From Mariaggregatimicrobium sp964498785 (GTDB taxonomy: Bacteria; Zhuqueibacterota; Zhuqueibacteria; Thermofontimicrobiales; Thiofontviventaceae): DNA of 64,000 bases. The stretch is taken from the NCBI GenBank assembly GCA_964498785.1, contig CAZCJL010000009.1:41251-105250 (forward strand), read 5' to 3'. The notes under the pieces were generated by a model. It ran no database searches. It saw only the letters and a program-made list of their open reading frames with translations, and had not been told where the DNA came from. Shown here piece after piece: positions 43,917-54,499 of the stretch. A program made the position numbers and the translations under genes. The stretch's first letter is position 1. Each line of letters begins with the position of its first letter.

Positions 43917-44900
43917 CTAATTTATAACATTGTAAATCAGCATCGAAGTTGTTGCTGTTACTGCAATTCGTAATATATCATAAAATATCCCCCGTCTGGT
44001 TAAAGCTGTAAACAATGATTCTCTTCGCTGCGGTATAAAAATGGTATCTCCTGGTTTAATTTCAAGCGGCGCCGGTAGACCACTTTGTGAATATTTATCC
44101 AAATTTAGTGTGGCAACACTGGAAAATGAGGTTCCTTTGATAATCACCTTTACTTCGTTCATTTTTGCGGACGGAGTTGGCCCGCCTGCCAGAATAATTG
44201 CTTCCAGCACGTTAACAGGTTTTGTGAGCGGATAACCACCGGGACGCACCACCTGTCCGTAAATATAAAAAGCCTCTGTAGATGGCTGCATCGCTGTCAT
44301 ACTGCCAGCCATGCCCCCTTCGCTATTTCCGGATTCTGTACTGATCCCGGGAATATTAATTGTATCTCCGGGGTAAATATTTGGTAATTCGGATTTATCA
44401 CCATCGGAAATATATTTAGTCAAATCCACTGTAATTGATTTTCCGGATTCTTTGCCACCCCGTATTACTTTTACCCGGCTCAAAATTGCTGTTTCGGCCG
44501 GGCCGCCAGCCTCAAGAATTATTTTCCATAAATTCGGCACAACCTCAAAAGCATATTTCCCAGGTTGCAGCACATGGCCGGTAATATATATTTTTTTACT
44601 GCCATATTGCGTCACCACTACAGATGCCTGGGATATGCGTTTATTAAAGAGTGACATTTTCCGTGCGATTTTCTCAGCAAGCGAAGTTGGCGTCAATCCC
44701 GCCGCGGTTAAGCTTCCGATTACTGGCAACACAATCGTCCCATTTTGACTAACGCGAACGGTTGAGTTTAGATTTGGCTCCTGCCAGAATGATACAGTCA
44801 ACTGGTCTTCTGGCCCGATAATATATTCCTGTGCTAATAGAACCGAACGTCCGTGCAAAATCAACAAAACGGATATGGTGAAAAGTGATGCAAGTCTCAT
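43917..44900 (-). CDS. Polysaccharide export protein (Wza/SLBB type)
   Basis: The 327-residue protein has a signal peptide (residues 1-23, ending VLLAQ), the Poly_export domain beginning YIIGPEDQLTVSFWQEPNLN, two SLBB domains (about 105-190 and 210-290), each closing with a GDTI-IP motif, and a C-terminal hydrophobic helix. It should form the outer-membrane export channel. No lipobox cysteine is seen, unlike Wza of enterobacteria. It follows the regulator gene and precedes the chain-length gene. Confidence 0.92.
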   Translation of the reverse strand: MRLASLFTISVLLILHGRSVLLAQEYIIGPEDQLTVSFWQEPNLNSTVRVSQNGTIVLPVIGSLTAAGLTPTSLAEKIARKMSLFNKRISQASVVVTQYGSKKIYITGHVLQPGKYAFEVVPNLWKIILEAGGPAETAILSRVKVIRGGKESGKSITVDLTKYISDGDKSELPNIYPGDTINIPGISTESGNSEGGMAGSMTAMQPSTEAFYIYGQVVRPGGYPLTKPVNVLEAIILAGGPTPSAKMNEVKVIIKGTSFSSVATLNLDKYSQSGLPAPLEIKPGDTIFIPQRRESLFTALTRRGIFYDILRIAVTATTSMLIYNVIN

Positions 44901-44955
44901 GTATTTTCCCTGTTACAGACGTTTTAATTATTCATGTAGTATTATTTTAATCAGA

Positions 44956-46359
44956 TTAAGAATACTGATAGTTATGTTTTCGATATTCATTCACCTTCAT
45001 GTCAAATCGATTGATCAGGTCGTAGAGCGTAACTCGGCTAATTCCAAGCTCTCGGGCTGCTTTTGAAATATTCCCCTTTGTTCTGTTGAGCGCCAGATCA
45101 ATGTGCTTTCGCTGAACATTGTCAACAACATCCATCAGAGATGTGTTTTTTTGTTGAATTTTATCATCAAGTCCCAGGTCTTCGCAACTGATGATATTAT
45201 TGGTACTCATGATCACCGCTCGTTTTACCCGGTTTTCTAACTCTCTTACATTACCCGGCCAATTATAGCGCATCATCCGTTCAATAGCCAGAGAATCGAA
45301 ATGAAATATTCTTTTATCATATTCATTTGAATATCGCCTTAAGAACGAATTTGCTAATAGCATAATATCCTCATTACGTTCTCTGAGCGGTGGCAGGTTA
45401 ATTGAAATGACAGATAATCGATAATATAAATCCGGTCTGAAATTTTGATTTTGAATTTCAGTTTCCAGATTTTTATTTGTAGCCGCCACAATACGAACAC
45501 TCACATAAAGCGGTTGTTTTCCGCCAACCCGTTCAATTTCTTTTTCCTGTAAAAAGCGGAGTAACTTTACCTGAAGCGATGGACTTAATTCTCCGATTTC
45601 ATCCAAAAAGGCTGTTCCCTCGTTTGCCAATTCAAATTTGCCCTTTTTCTGATAATAGGCGCCAGTGAATGCTCCTTTTTCATGTCCGAATAATTCACTT
45701 TCCAATAGATTTTCCGGAATCGCTCCACAATTAATAGGAATGAAAGGCTTTTTCGTGCGAATACTTTGATAATGTATCGCACGGGCCACTAATTCTTTAC
45801 CAGTGCCGCTTTCGCCATAAATGAGCACAGGAACATCTGTTGATAATACCCGCTTGATGATGCTGTAAACCTCTTGCATTTGAGAACAATCCCCGATAAT
45901 ATCGTCAAAGTGCCGCTCTTCGCGTATTCTGGAATTCAACCGTTCATTTTCCAACTCAATTTTTTGGATATATAGTGCGCGTTTAATAATAATTTTTAAT
46001 TCATCAATATCGATGGGTTTTTGATAATAGTCGAACGCGCCCATATTTATTGCTTTATGAATGAATTCTTTTTCCTCATTCCCCGTAATCATTACAACTT
46101 TCATCCGGGTATTCAATTTTACAATTTGCTCCAACAACCATAATCCATCCCGTTTGTCGTCCGCAGAAAGCGTGATGTCCAGTGTAACAAGATTGGGCAT
46201 TTCCGATTTAATAATGTCAATGGCTTGTTCTGAATTTTCAGCTAACAGGACCTTATAATCATCAGCCAGCGCCCATTTCAGTTGAGAACGAATTCCGGCT
46301 TCATCATCAACAACAAGAAGAATATTTTGATTGCGATGTGTTAATTCATATTTCCTCAT
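44956..46359 (-). CDS. prsR: PEP-CTERM system sigma-54 response regulator PrsR
   Basis: The 467-residue protein has a receiver domain (acid pair Asp18/Asp19, phospho-Asp61 in LVTLDITLS, Lys114), a sigma-54 AAA+ domain with Walker A GESGTGKE (182-189), the sigma-54-contacting loop GAFTGA (229-234) and an arginine-finger region, and a Fis-type helix-turn-helix at the C-terminus (ISKAARELGISRVTLYDLI). PrsR and its kinase PrsK are the regulator pair of exosortase/EPS loci. Intact GAFTGA means it should activate -24/-12 promoters such as those proposed at 10772 and 56580. Confidence 0.95.
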   Translation of the reverse strand: MRKYELTHRNQNILLVVDDEAGIRSQLKWALADDYKVLLAENSEQAIDIIKSEMPNLVTLDITLSADDKRDGLWLLEQIVKLNTRMKVVMITGNEEKEFIHKAINMGAFDYYQKPIDIDELKIIIKRALYIQKIELENERLNSRIREERHFDDIIGDCSQMQEVYSIIKRVLSTDVPVLIYGESGTGKELVARAIHYQSIRTKKPFIPINCGAIPENLLESELFGHEKGAFTGAYYQKKGKFELANEGTAFLDEIGELSPSLQVKLLRFLQEKEIERVGGKQPLYVSVRIVAATNKNLETEIQNQNFRPDLYYRLSVISINLPPLRERNEDIMLLANSFLRRYSNEYDKRIFHFDSLAIERMMRYNWPGNVRELENRVKRAVIMSTNNIISCEDLGLDDKIQQKNTSLMDVVDNVQRKHIDLALNRTKGNISKAARELGISRVTLYDLINRFDMKVNEYRKHNYQYS

Positions 46360-46397
46360 TACGACTACTAAACCCTCCTTAAAATTGCATCTCTGGT

Positions 46398-48563
46398 TTA
46401 ATTTTCATCCTTAATGTTATTTGGTTTTGGCAAGTAGATTTTGAAATCAGTTCCCTGGTTGAGTTTACTTTTTACTTCAATCGCCCCGCCATGAGCCTGT
46501 ATAATTTCCTTGCTCTGGTACAGCCCGATTCCCAATCCTTTTCGTTTTGTTGTTTGAAAAGGTTTGAATAGATTTTGCTGAATAAATTTTGAAGACATCC
46601 CGCATCCGGAGTCAGCGACAATAATTTCAGCGAAATCATCATCAGCAGAAGCTCCGGGGATTGATCCTTCTGTAAGCCGTAGTTGGGGTTTTGCCTCCTG
46701 AATTGTGAAGCGTAAATGACCGCGCTCGTCTATTGCCTCAATTGCATTAATGATTAAATTTTTTATTACTTTTTTAAGTAAGTCCGGGTCTGCATTTATT
46801 GTTGATATTTTGCTATAACAACGATCAAGCGTAATATGTGGTTGATCTGTTAGCTTCACATCAGCGATTACGTCATCTATCAATTGTTGAAGATTGACAG
46901 ATTGGCGATTCAATTCCAGGCGATCAGGCATTGTTGACAGTTTGGCGATTAGTGACTTCATCCGATTTGCAGTACTGGATATTGTAATTAACATATCTTT
47001 CTGAAATTCTTTATTGCCCCAGTTCTTCTCTGCATTTTTCACCACAAGAGATAACGTTGAGACAGAGTTTTTAATATCATGCAAAACAAAAGACGCCAGT
47101 TTATGAAAAGATTCCATTTCACGGGTTTGAACCAAATTTTCGTTTAATTGTGCATTTAAAATTGCCACGGAAGATTGGTTTGCAAGTGTTTCCAGTAAAT
47201 CAAAATCCTCCAGAGAAAACAATCCATTATCAGATTTGGGTCCGAGAATCAGAATTCCGATGAACTTCTGCTGGACAATCAATGGCACACACACCCTGGC
47301 ATTTAGTTGTTCAAAATGTTTGATTTCCATATCTGTGATACCAGAAGTTTCCGGATTCTTTGCTAACGTGGAAATTTCCAGTGGTTCTCCAGATCGAAAA
47401 ATCCAGTCTACAAAATTGCTGTTTGATTCAAATTTGATATGATCCAAAAACGGCTGATTTTTCGTTTTCCATAAAATAAAGTGTCCGGACAGGGGATTTT
47501 TTAAAAAAATTGAAATGTTTTTTATTTGAAAAATATGAGCAATATTGTTAACAATTGTTTCGAGAACGTCTTCAATATGGACAACCTCGGACAGGCTTTC
47601 GCTGAATTTACCCCATTGTTCTCGATAATTATATTTATTACGATAAAAATTTCTGTCAACAAAGGCTCTGATTCTTTTTTTTAATGATTTGGAAACCAGA
47701 ATTGCCAGAAGCATCATAAAAACCAAAAAAGCTGCCAGCACAGTGAAAAATGTTTGCAGATCACCGCCAATTGAACGAACAACATGGCCAATAATGCCGA
47801 TGGTAATTAAATAGCTCCCGACAATAAAAATCGTGGCAGATGAATATACAGCTTCACGCCCGATTTTTACTTCATATTGATTAATGCCATATTTTCCCAG
47901 ATAAATCAGAAAGAATATATTGGAAATGATAATAAGCCCCATTCCGAGTAATACTGTAGATTTTCCCATGCCACCGAACATAAGTAAATGACTGGTTAAA
48001 TAAACGACGAAAAGGAAGTTAATGAACATTACTATCAGAATTGCCTTTTTGCCGAGTTGAATGGATTGCCGTAACGAACGTAACGTGCTTTCGAGGTGAA
48101 TTAAAATTATCACCGAAACAAGTAATACAAAAACCAGAAAGAAATTACCAGACTCTGTGATTTCAAAATGAGCGTGTCCCTTATAAAATATTGTCTCGGA
48201 AAATGGAATTATCCAATTTAACACAAGTAAAACCAGGCTGGCAATCGAAATTACCGACACAAGCCACATTTTCTGCTTCAGAATTTGCAAAGAATTTTGA
48301 CGAGCGTAGGTTAGACTGAGTCCCACAAAAAGCGGTAGCATTAGGCATAGTCCAGAGGTAACGAAGTTAATCCAGAAACTCGTTTGATCCGTCTCGATTT
48401 TCCAGAACAGCATGTACATTCCTGCATTAATCATAACTGCCAGGACAAATGCTGCGATAAATAAGATACGGACGATATGTTTCGTTGAAAGCGAATAAAA
48501 AACACAACCCGTAATTACTGTGAGAACTAATGTAATAAGTGAAAATATAGTTTCGATTGTCAT
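46398..48563 (-). CDS. prsK: PEP-CTERM system sensor histidine kinase PrsK
   Basis: The 721-residue membrane kinase has about eight N-terminal helices (residues 1-290), a GAF domain (about 320-470), the DHp helix with FVLHDIKNSVSTLSLV (phospho-His near 500) and the HATPase domain with N (NLIINAIEAI), DSGCGM and KGLGIGLYQSKEIIQAHGG. The multi-helix N-terminus plus GAF is the PrsK architecture. ATG at 48563 is preferred over the TTG at 48581. The gene is 38 bp upstream of prsR in the same operon. Confidence 0.94.
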   Translation of the reverse strand: MTIETIFSLITLVLTVITGCVFYSLSTKHIVRILFIAAFVLAVMINAGMYMLFWKIETDQTSFWINFVTSGLCLMLPLFVGLSLTYARQNSLQILKQKMWLVSVISIASLVLLVLNWIIPFSETIFYKGHAHFEITESGNFFLVFVLLVSVIILIHLESTLRSLRQSIQLGKKAILIVMFINFLFVVYLTSHLLMFGGMGKSTVLLGMGLIIISNIFFLIYLGKYGINQYEVKIGREAVYSSATIFIVGSYLITIGIIGHVVRSIGGDLQTFFTVLAAFLVFMMLLAILVSKSLKKRIRAFVDRNFYRNKYNYREQWGKFSESLSEVVHIEDVLETIVNNIAHIFQIKNISIFLKNPLSGHFILWKTKNQPFLDHIKFESNSNFVDWIFRSGEPLEISTLAKNPETSGITDMEIKHFEQLNARVCVPLIVQQKFIGILILGPKSDNGLFSLEDFDLLETLANQSSVAILNAQLNENLVQTREMESFHKLASFVLHDIKNSVSTLSLVVKNAEKNWGNKEFQKDMLITISSTANRMKSLIAKLSTMPDRLELNRQSVNLQQLIDDVIADVKLTDQPHITLDRCYSKISTINADPDLLKKVIKNLIINAIEAIDERGHLRFTIQEAKPQLRLTEGSIPGASADDDFAEIIVADSGCGMSSKFIQQNLFKPFQTTKRKGLGIGLYQSKEIIQAHGGAIEVKSKLNQGTDFKIYLPKPNNIKDEN

Positions 48564-48604
48564 TAATGTTACAATTCTCAAATATTGATTTCAATAAATT
48601 CGGT

Positions 48605-51022
48605 TTACAATGTTATAGAAACTTCGTTACTTTCCGAGCTTAAACCCCCTTTATCAATCACAACTATTTTGTAATAATATGTTTTACCGGGGCGAATATT
48701 GCTATCTGTGTAATCATTGGTAGTATTACTGCTGCTCATCCAGAGTGGCGCTTGATCCGGTGCAACGTTCGGTTTTTCTCCCCGATAAATTCGATACATA
48801 GAGAAGTCGGGGTCGTTGCATTGGTTCCAATGCAGCTTAACATGACCGGAGCTTTCGACAATGGGACGTGCCAGTTGAATTCGGGTTGGAGGTATGTTTT
48901 TGCCCGTTGTTATTGTAATTGAGTTACTTGGCTTATTTGCACCACTTCGATTATAAACGAAAATTTTATATGTATAAGTTTTCTCTTCTTCCAAATCATT
49001 GTCAAGAAATTGAACAATTTCCGAATCATAAATGGATTTAACCAGATGTGAAGACTGAGAAACATCTGAATTTTCTGATCGATAGATTTTATAGCTATCA
49101 AAATCGGGTGCATCGGAACGAGTCCAACTCAGATGTGCGGCAGACCAATTACTGCTATTGCCATTTAATTGAACTTCGGATATTTGTGAAAAAGATTGCT
49201 TTTCTGTTGTTATAACGTTGCTGGCCGAGCTTAATCCGCCGTTATCATAAGTATAAAGTCGGTAATAATATTTCTTTCCCTTGATAATGGAGTCATCAAC
49301 ATAACTGCTCTGATCACGGGAGTAAATTTGTTGCACCAGCTTATCCGTTGAATCAACGTTAGAATCTTCTGCCCGATAAAGCCTGTAATATGAGAAATCG
49401 TTGTCGCTGCTGGGGCGCCATTTAATTTCAACGGACGAAAGACTCGATTCGTTAATGGAGTATAACTCCGATTTTTGCGGGGGAGTATTGTATTGTTGAT
49501 AATTGCTCATGTTTAATTTTAATTCATTTGTCTTTTGTTGAACAGACTGAACGAGCGGAATATTAGGATAATCGTTCAAAAGCGCGGAATATTTTTCCAA
49601 TGCTTTTGCCGCGCTATTCAATTTTTCTTCGTACATGCCGGCTAAAGCAAGCGTTGAATTTATCCGCTTTGGATGTGATAATTTCATTTTAAGCATCGAT
49701 TCCAGTGCTTCGGCCGCCTGTTGCCACTTGTCCAGGCGAACGTAACATGTAGACAGATGATCCATTGCCATCGTAGCAAGCATAGTATCCGGATATTTGG
49801 AAACGACGCCTTTGTAATGTTTTATTGCACTCGTATAAGCTGCATCTGCCAGGTTTTTTTCATTATTTATTCTGTAATAATTTGCTATATAAAGCGGGAC
49901 ATCAAGCGCTTTTGGATGGCGGGGAAATGCTTCCAAAACCCATTGATATTCATTTAATGCTTTATTCCAGTTGTTCTCCATTTCATACGTCTTGCCAATC
50001 GCCAATTGCGCCTGAATACACGCATCCTGTATATTTGGGTAGTTATCAAGAATTCGCTTAAATTCAGAACGTGCATCATCAAATTTTCGTTGTGATACAT
50101 AAAGACCACCTTTTGCAAGATAAACCTTTGCAATATTTGCATGATCCGGGTAAGTGTTCAATATGCGTTGATATATATACAATGCCTTTTGTGGGTTGCT
50201 TAATTGGTGTTCATAAATTGAGCCCAATTTCAGCATGAGATTGAACACTTCAAACCTGGCCTGGTATTGTCGAATTGCATTATCTAAAATTTGTGCGCTT
50301 TCTTCCCAATATCCCTGCTCGCTAAATGAATTCGCAAGTTCGGCTTCTGCTGTTAGTGCAATCATGGATTGCGGCCATTTTTGGATAACGTCCCGGAGGT
50401 ACCGACGAGATTTTTCCTGTTGTTCGTCTGCCAAAATATTTTTATTTTGCTGGCGGTAAAGCCAGGAAATATAATTGGGTGTTTGCAAAATATTAATGTT
50501 CGGCAATAATGTATCCGATAATACCGGAGGATATTTGTCAATTAATAACTTGTACGATGCAATGGCTTCGTTCAGATGCCCGCTTCTTTCATAACTGTTT
50601 GCGATCGCAAATTGAGCCAGTGCACATAATTCTTCATCTTCTGAAGATTTTTTGATAATCTCCTGATATATTTCAATCGCCCGGTTATACTCCTGTTGAA
50701 GTCTATAAAGTTTGCCAATTGCCATCCAGCTTTGTCGAATATAATTTCGGATTTCTTTGGAACGACTTTCTTTAGTGCTAAATTCCTTAATTATCTCGCG
50801 ATAAGCATGTTCTGCCAAAGAATAATGCTCTTTTGTTGCAATGTCCGGATTAATTAAAATATTTTGCTGGGCTTTTTCTGCTGTGTAAAACATTTTTTCG
50901 ATGGTATAAAGTTCGCTAATTTGCGTATGTTCATTTGTACAGCGATAGAAAAGTATGCTCAACAAAATAAAACAAATGGCGCAATATTTTAGGCTAATTG
51001 GTTTTCTGATTAAGGTTTTCAT
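48605..51022 (-). CDS. TPR and fibronectin type III repeat protein, probable lipoprotein
   Basis: The 805-residue protein has a signal with a cysteine (ILLSILFYRCTNE), a long array of tetratricopeptide repeats (about 60-520) and three FN3-like repeats at the C-terminus (about 535-805), each with the pattern W..s...DF..Y.iYRs...V and YYY.I...D..GLSS.SN. The same FN3 subtype makes up most of the protein at 51960-54452. GGAGA precedes the ATG at 51022. Probably an envelope scaffold of the EPS apparatus, comparable in position to TPR lipoproteins of other exosortase loci. Confidence 0.82.
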   Translation of the reverse strand: MKTLIRKPISLKYCAICFILLSILFYRCTNEHTQISELYTIEKMFYTAEKAQQNILINPDIATKEHYSLAEHAYREIIKEFSTKESRSKEIRNYIRQSWMAIGKLYRLQQEYNRAIEIYQEIIKKSSEDEELCALAQFAIANSYERSGHLNEAIASYKLLIDKYPPVLSDTLLPNINILQTPNYISWLYRQQNKNILADEQQEKSRRYLRDVIQKWPQSMIALTAEAELANSFSEQGYWEESAQILDNAIRQYQARFEVFNLMLKLGSIYEHQLSNPQKALYIYQRILNTYPDHANIAKVYLAKGGLYVSQRKFDDARSEFKRILDNYPNIQDACIQAQLAIGKTYEMENNWNKALNEYQWVLEAFPRHPKALDVPLYIANYYRINNEKNLADAAYTSAIKHYKGVVSKYPDTMLATMAMDHLSTCYVRLDKWQQAAEALESMLKMKLSHPKRINSTLALAGMYEEKLNSAAKALEKYSALLNDYPNIPLVQSVQQKTNELKLNMSNYQQYNTPPQKSELYSINESSLSSVEIKWRPSSDNDFSYYRLYRAEDSNVDSTDKLVQQIYSRDQSSYVDDSIIKGKKYYYRLYTYDNGGLSSASNVITTEKQSFSQISEVQLNGNSSNWSAAHLSWTRSDAPDFDSYKIYRSENSDVSQSSHLVKSIYDSEIVQFLDNDLEEEKTYTYKIFVYNRSGANKPSNSITITTGKNIPPTRIQLARPIVESSGHVKLHWNQCNDPDFSMYRIYRGEKPNVAPDQAPLWMSSSNTTNDYTDSNIRPGKTYYYKIVVIDKGGLSSESNEVSITL

Positions 51023-51078
51023 AGAATTCTCCAAATTATACAGTATCTGCCTCCAAATCATTGATGTCTGTATGAATG

Positions 51079-51912
51079 TTATTTTTTATCATTTAAATGG
51101 ATATAGAATCGTGTAATCGTATTAATTTGAAAATAATTTGTCACAAATGAAATGATAATGCCCAATCCCAATAATGTAGCAACCATCTCGGGTGAAAATT
51201 TTGCAATGATTATATTTGTCTTGCCCGATAGATAGCTGATCGGCATGTATAAAAATGTTGGAATGGCAACCAGAATAAACGTGATCAGAATATTTTGTTT
51301 GAATGTTGCAAAAGTTTGCGCAATAGAGCGGCTAAGGCTTTGATCGCTTAATACAATATATGCAGTCGTATAAGCGAAAATTGATGTCACAATAATTCCG
51401 AGAAATAGAGCAGTCATTTCAATAATTCGAATGACCAGATACTCCGGATTTAAAAATTTATTGAGAACATACGGAAATCCCAAAATAATTGTCATTGAAA
51501 TAACAGACTCGGCAATCCATATTAATAGCAGAGATGGATATTTCGAAAAAGTACGGCGTAGAGCAACTCGAATACTAATTTTATTTCTCATAAAATTATA
51601 AGCAAATACATGGGTAGCCACACCAATTAAGATAATTCCCACAAAACCACTTAAAACGAAATTCAACTGATTGAATAATGGGGTCAATATGTAAAAAAAT
51701 GTGGGATAGTGTAGCGCCCATTCACCAAAAAATTGGCGAATGAGGGGAATATAAAACATAACAAATGGCGGATTAATAAAATTAACCAGTGATATTAAAA
51801 TGACCAATTGTAATGTTGCATAAAATGCAAACGGGATAAAAGTTTTAATCTTTTTCATTGATACAAAACACTGTTGCCATAGCCAAAATATTCGCTTTAT
51901 CCTTTCTATCAT
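51079..51912 (-). CDS. Polytopic membrane protein of unknown function
   Basis: The 277-residue protein has about six hydrophobic helices (near 25-50, 80-105, 130-155, 170-195, 205-230, 245-265) and a cytoplasmic start IKRIFWLWQQCFVSM. No catalytic motif is visible. The layout resembles DUF4013/GPDPase-membrane-domain-like proteins, without confident assignment. It lies between two FN3-repeat lipoprotein genes in the EPS operon. Confidence 0.65.
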   Translation of the reverse strand: MIERIKRIFWLWQQCFVSMKKIKTFIPFAFYATLQLVILISLVNFINPPFVMFYIPLIRQFFGEWALHYPTFFYILTPLFNQLNFVLSGFVGIILIGVATHVFAYNFMRNKISIRVALRRTFSKYPSLLLIWIAESVISMTIILGFPYVLNKFLNPEYLVIRIIEMTALFLGIIVTSIFAYTTAYIVLSDQSLSRSIAQTFATFKQNILITFILVAIPTFLYMPISYLSGKTNIIIAKFSPEMVATLLGLGIIISFVTNYFQINTITRFYIHLNDKK

Positions 51913-51959
51913 GTTAACATTTCTCCTTATCAGTTGGAATTTCCGGTTGAATAACAGAT

Positions 51960-54452
51960 TTATGGTTTTGTTTCCGCATGAACTTCATTGCTACCAGAGC
52001 GAAGTCCCCCGGCGTCATTTACAAAAATACGATAATAAAAAATTGTATTTGGCTCAAGATTTGTATCTACAAATTCAGTTGTTCCCTGGTTGTTGATAAT
52101 TGCTATCGGTGCAGTGGATATGGTGTCGCTGATTGAAGCATTTGAACGGAACAATGTATACATCGAAAAATCATTGTCCGAATTTCGTGACCAGGACAGT
52201 CGTAAGGTAACGCTATCCAATACAGATGGAGTTGCCAGAACAACCGGGCCTGGTGCCTTATTGGCGTTTGTTGTGCCATTCTCAATATTGCTGCCAGTGC
52301 CAAGACCGCCCTCATCGTAAACATAAATTCGGTAGTAGTAGGTTGTTGCCTCAGCAAGTCCGGTATCCTCAAATTCATTTGTCTGTTGGTTCGTAATAAC
52401 TTTTACCAGGAATGAGGTGGAGTCTACAGAAGGATTTGTGGAACGATAAATTTTATATTTACTAAAATCACTTTCTGTATTTTCAGACCAATTTAAATGA
52501 ACGGCGTGCAAATCATCCTGCAACGCAACGATTGGATAGAGTGTTACTCGCTGCGGCGGTATGTTTGAATTTGTTTGTCCGCTTTTTTCATTACTTTTTG
52601 AAAACAATCCACGCGTATTATATACGAAAATTCGATAAAAATATTCGGTGTCTTCTTTAAGCCCTGTATCTTCATAACTTATCATACTTTGATTCGTTAT
52701 TGTCGCTACCACCGAGGTTGTTGAATCGACTCCAGCGGTTAGCGAACGATAAATTTGATATGCGGCAAAATCGTCATCTTCATTTTTAGACCAATTCAAT
52801 TTAAGGCTGGTTAATGAATTTGCCACTGGTGACACGCTAAACAATGTAACAACCGATGGTGGTTGATTGATGCCTGTTTTTCCGCTTACTTCATTTGATT
52901 TGGCAGGCATTCCCTGTATATCATAAACATAAATGCAATAAAAATATTCCTGGTTTTCAGCCAGTTTGGTAGCAACAAATTGTGTCCTGTTTTGATCTGT
53001 AATTATGGCGAGAAGCTGATTTGTGGTATCGACCGAATTTTCAGTAGATTGGTAGATTTGGTAGCTATGAAAATCGGAATCATTATTCTTAGTCCATGTT
53101 AATTCGAGCGAAGTTAGTGGATCATCCTGCCCCGGAGACGGGGAGAACAGTCTTACCGAAGTTGGAGGTGTGTTTGATTCAACATTGCCGGAAACTTGGT
53201 TGCTTCCTTTTACCAAACCGAAACGATCAAACACAAAAAGCCGGTAATAATATGTATCATTCGCGTTTACATCAGAATCTGTATAACTTGTGTTCGATTT
53301 GTCAAAAATTGTTGTCAACAGTTTTGAAGACGTATCCACGCCAGAAGATGTGGAACGAAACAGGCGATACGTGGAAAAATCATCCTCATTGCTTTCTGAC
53401 CAATATAATTCAAGCGCCTGGGTACCACTGCCCGATTGAACTGAAATGAACAATATAACAGACCCGGGATCTGACTGGATTGAAATTCGGCCCGGAGCAG
53501 TGATAGCATCTGCAATATTTCCTGCGCGGTCAGTGAAATGCCCGGTGATAATTCCATTTGCCACTTTCAGTCCCGATGGAATGGTGTAATCAAGTTCGTA
53601 AATGCCGTCCAGTGCGGTTTCATCGCCATTCATACCGTCATCATATAAACGAATATTGAACTTTTTATCGCTGATATCAATGGTTGCTGTGCCATTTGGT
53701 TCTCCCGCGTCTAAAGAGAAATGAATAACATGCCCCGGAGCCAGAACATTTCCATCGGAATTTTCTGTAATGCTGCTAATCGATGCTCTGGTATCCAGTT
53801 GGATAGTGCTGTGTACCGGGCGCTGATTGATATTGCCTTCACTGTCACGAAATTTAACATAAACATGCTTTACGCCATCGTTTGGAGTTAATGACCATGA
53901 TTTGAACGGTGAGTACATTTCCCACGCGGCATTGTTAAAGGATGAGTCATTAGCGATCATCATATACAGAGTATTAACATTCGCGGTTAATTTTAAACTA
54001 ACTGTTTGATTATTAGTGAATTTTTTGCCATCTTCGATAATGATATCATAAACGCTTGGCCTGGCTATGATTTCTGATGAGCGCTTTCCTTCATACCCAT
54101 TAGAATCTACCGCTGAGATTTGATAAATATAGAGATGCCCATTCACAACTGAACTGTCCGTATATTCCTTATTCATCGTTGAATCGACCAGATCCGCCTG
54201 GGTTGTTGAATCTTTTCGAAAGATGTAATACGCCGCCACACCACTGTCACTGGCCATCGTCCAGGTGAGGATGACTTTTGTATCACCGATAGTCGCAATT
54301 ATATTATGTGGTGCACTGAAATAACTGGTTTCAGATGGTAATAATAAATCGGTATGTTGTTTATCACAAACATTTAGTATTATAATGAATGTAAATACTA
54401 TGCTAAAAAAAATAAATTTTGATACTCTCTTAATTTGATTATCTTTGGACAT
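51960..54452 (-). CDS. Multi-FN3-repeat lipoprotein
   Basis: The 830-residue protein has a lipoprotein signal (FIIILNVCDKQ, Cys near residue 29), an FN3 domain (about 45-130), an Ig-like middle section (about 130-330), then five tandem FN3 repeats of about 100 residues, each containing LxLxWSxNxDxDFxxYxIYRS and a closing YYYRIFVYDxxGLxSxSN. It ends with the last repeat, so there is no PEP-CTERM or type IX tail. GGAGT lies 6-7 bp before the ATG at 54452. Probably an envelope-bound structural or glycan-binding protein. Confidence 0.8.
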   Translation of the reverse strand: MSKDNQIKRVSKFIFFSIVFTFIIILNVCDKQHTDLLLPSETSYFSAPHNIIATIGDTKVILTWTMASDSGVAAYYIFRKDSTTQADLVDSTMNKEYTDSSVVNGHLYIYQISAVDSNGYEGKRSSEIIARPSVYDIIIEDGKKFTNNQTVSLKLTANVNTLYMMIANDSSFNNAAWEMYSPFKSWSLTPNDGVKHVYVKFRDSEGNINQRPVHSTIQLDTRASISSITENSDGNVLAPGHVIHFSLDAGEPNGTATIDISDKKFNIRLYDDGMNGDETALDGIYELDYTIPSGLKVANGIITGHFTDRAGNIADAITAPGRISIQSDPGSVILFISVQSGSGTQALELYWSESNEDDFSTYRLFRSTSSGVDTSSKLLTTIFDKSNTSYTDSDVNANDTYYYRLFVFDRFGLVKGSNQVSGNVESNTPPTSVRLFSPSPGQDDPLTSLELTWTKNNDSDFHSYQIYQSTENSVDTTNQLLAIITDQNRTQFVATKLAENQEYFYCIYVYDIQGMPAKSNEVSGKTGINQPPSVVTLFSVSPVANSLTSLKLNWSKNEDDDFAAYQIYRSLTAGVDSTTSVVATITNQSMISYEDTGLKEDTEYFYRIFVYNTRGLFSKSNEKSGQTNSNIPPQRVTLYPIVALQDDLHAVHLNWSENTESDFSKYKIYRSTNPSVDSTSFLVKVITNQQTNEFEDTGLAEATTYYYRIYVYDEGGLGTGSNIENGTTNANKAPGPVVLATPSVLDSVTLRLSWSRNSDNDFSMYTLFRSNASISDTISTAPIAIINNQGTTEFVDTNLEPNTIFYYRIFVNDAGGLRSGSNEVHAETKP

Positions 54453-54499
54453 GAGTAACTCCAAAAAATCACTTAACTTGAATGATATTCATTCTTGAA

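Noticed and set aside
53096..53449. 117-codon plus-strand open frame
   Set aside because: Antisense to the FN3 lipoprotein gene and without signal, domain or ribosome binding site.
51960..53500. Direct DNA repeats that could suggest a CRISPR or satellite
   Set aside because: They are about 300-bp degenerate repeats that encode tandem FN3 domains; no short identical repeats with spacers exist anywhere in the window.
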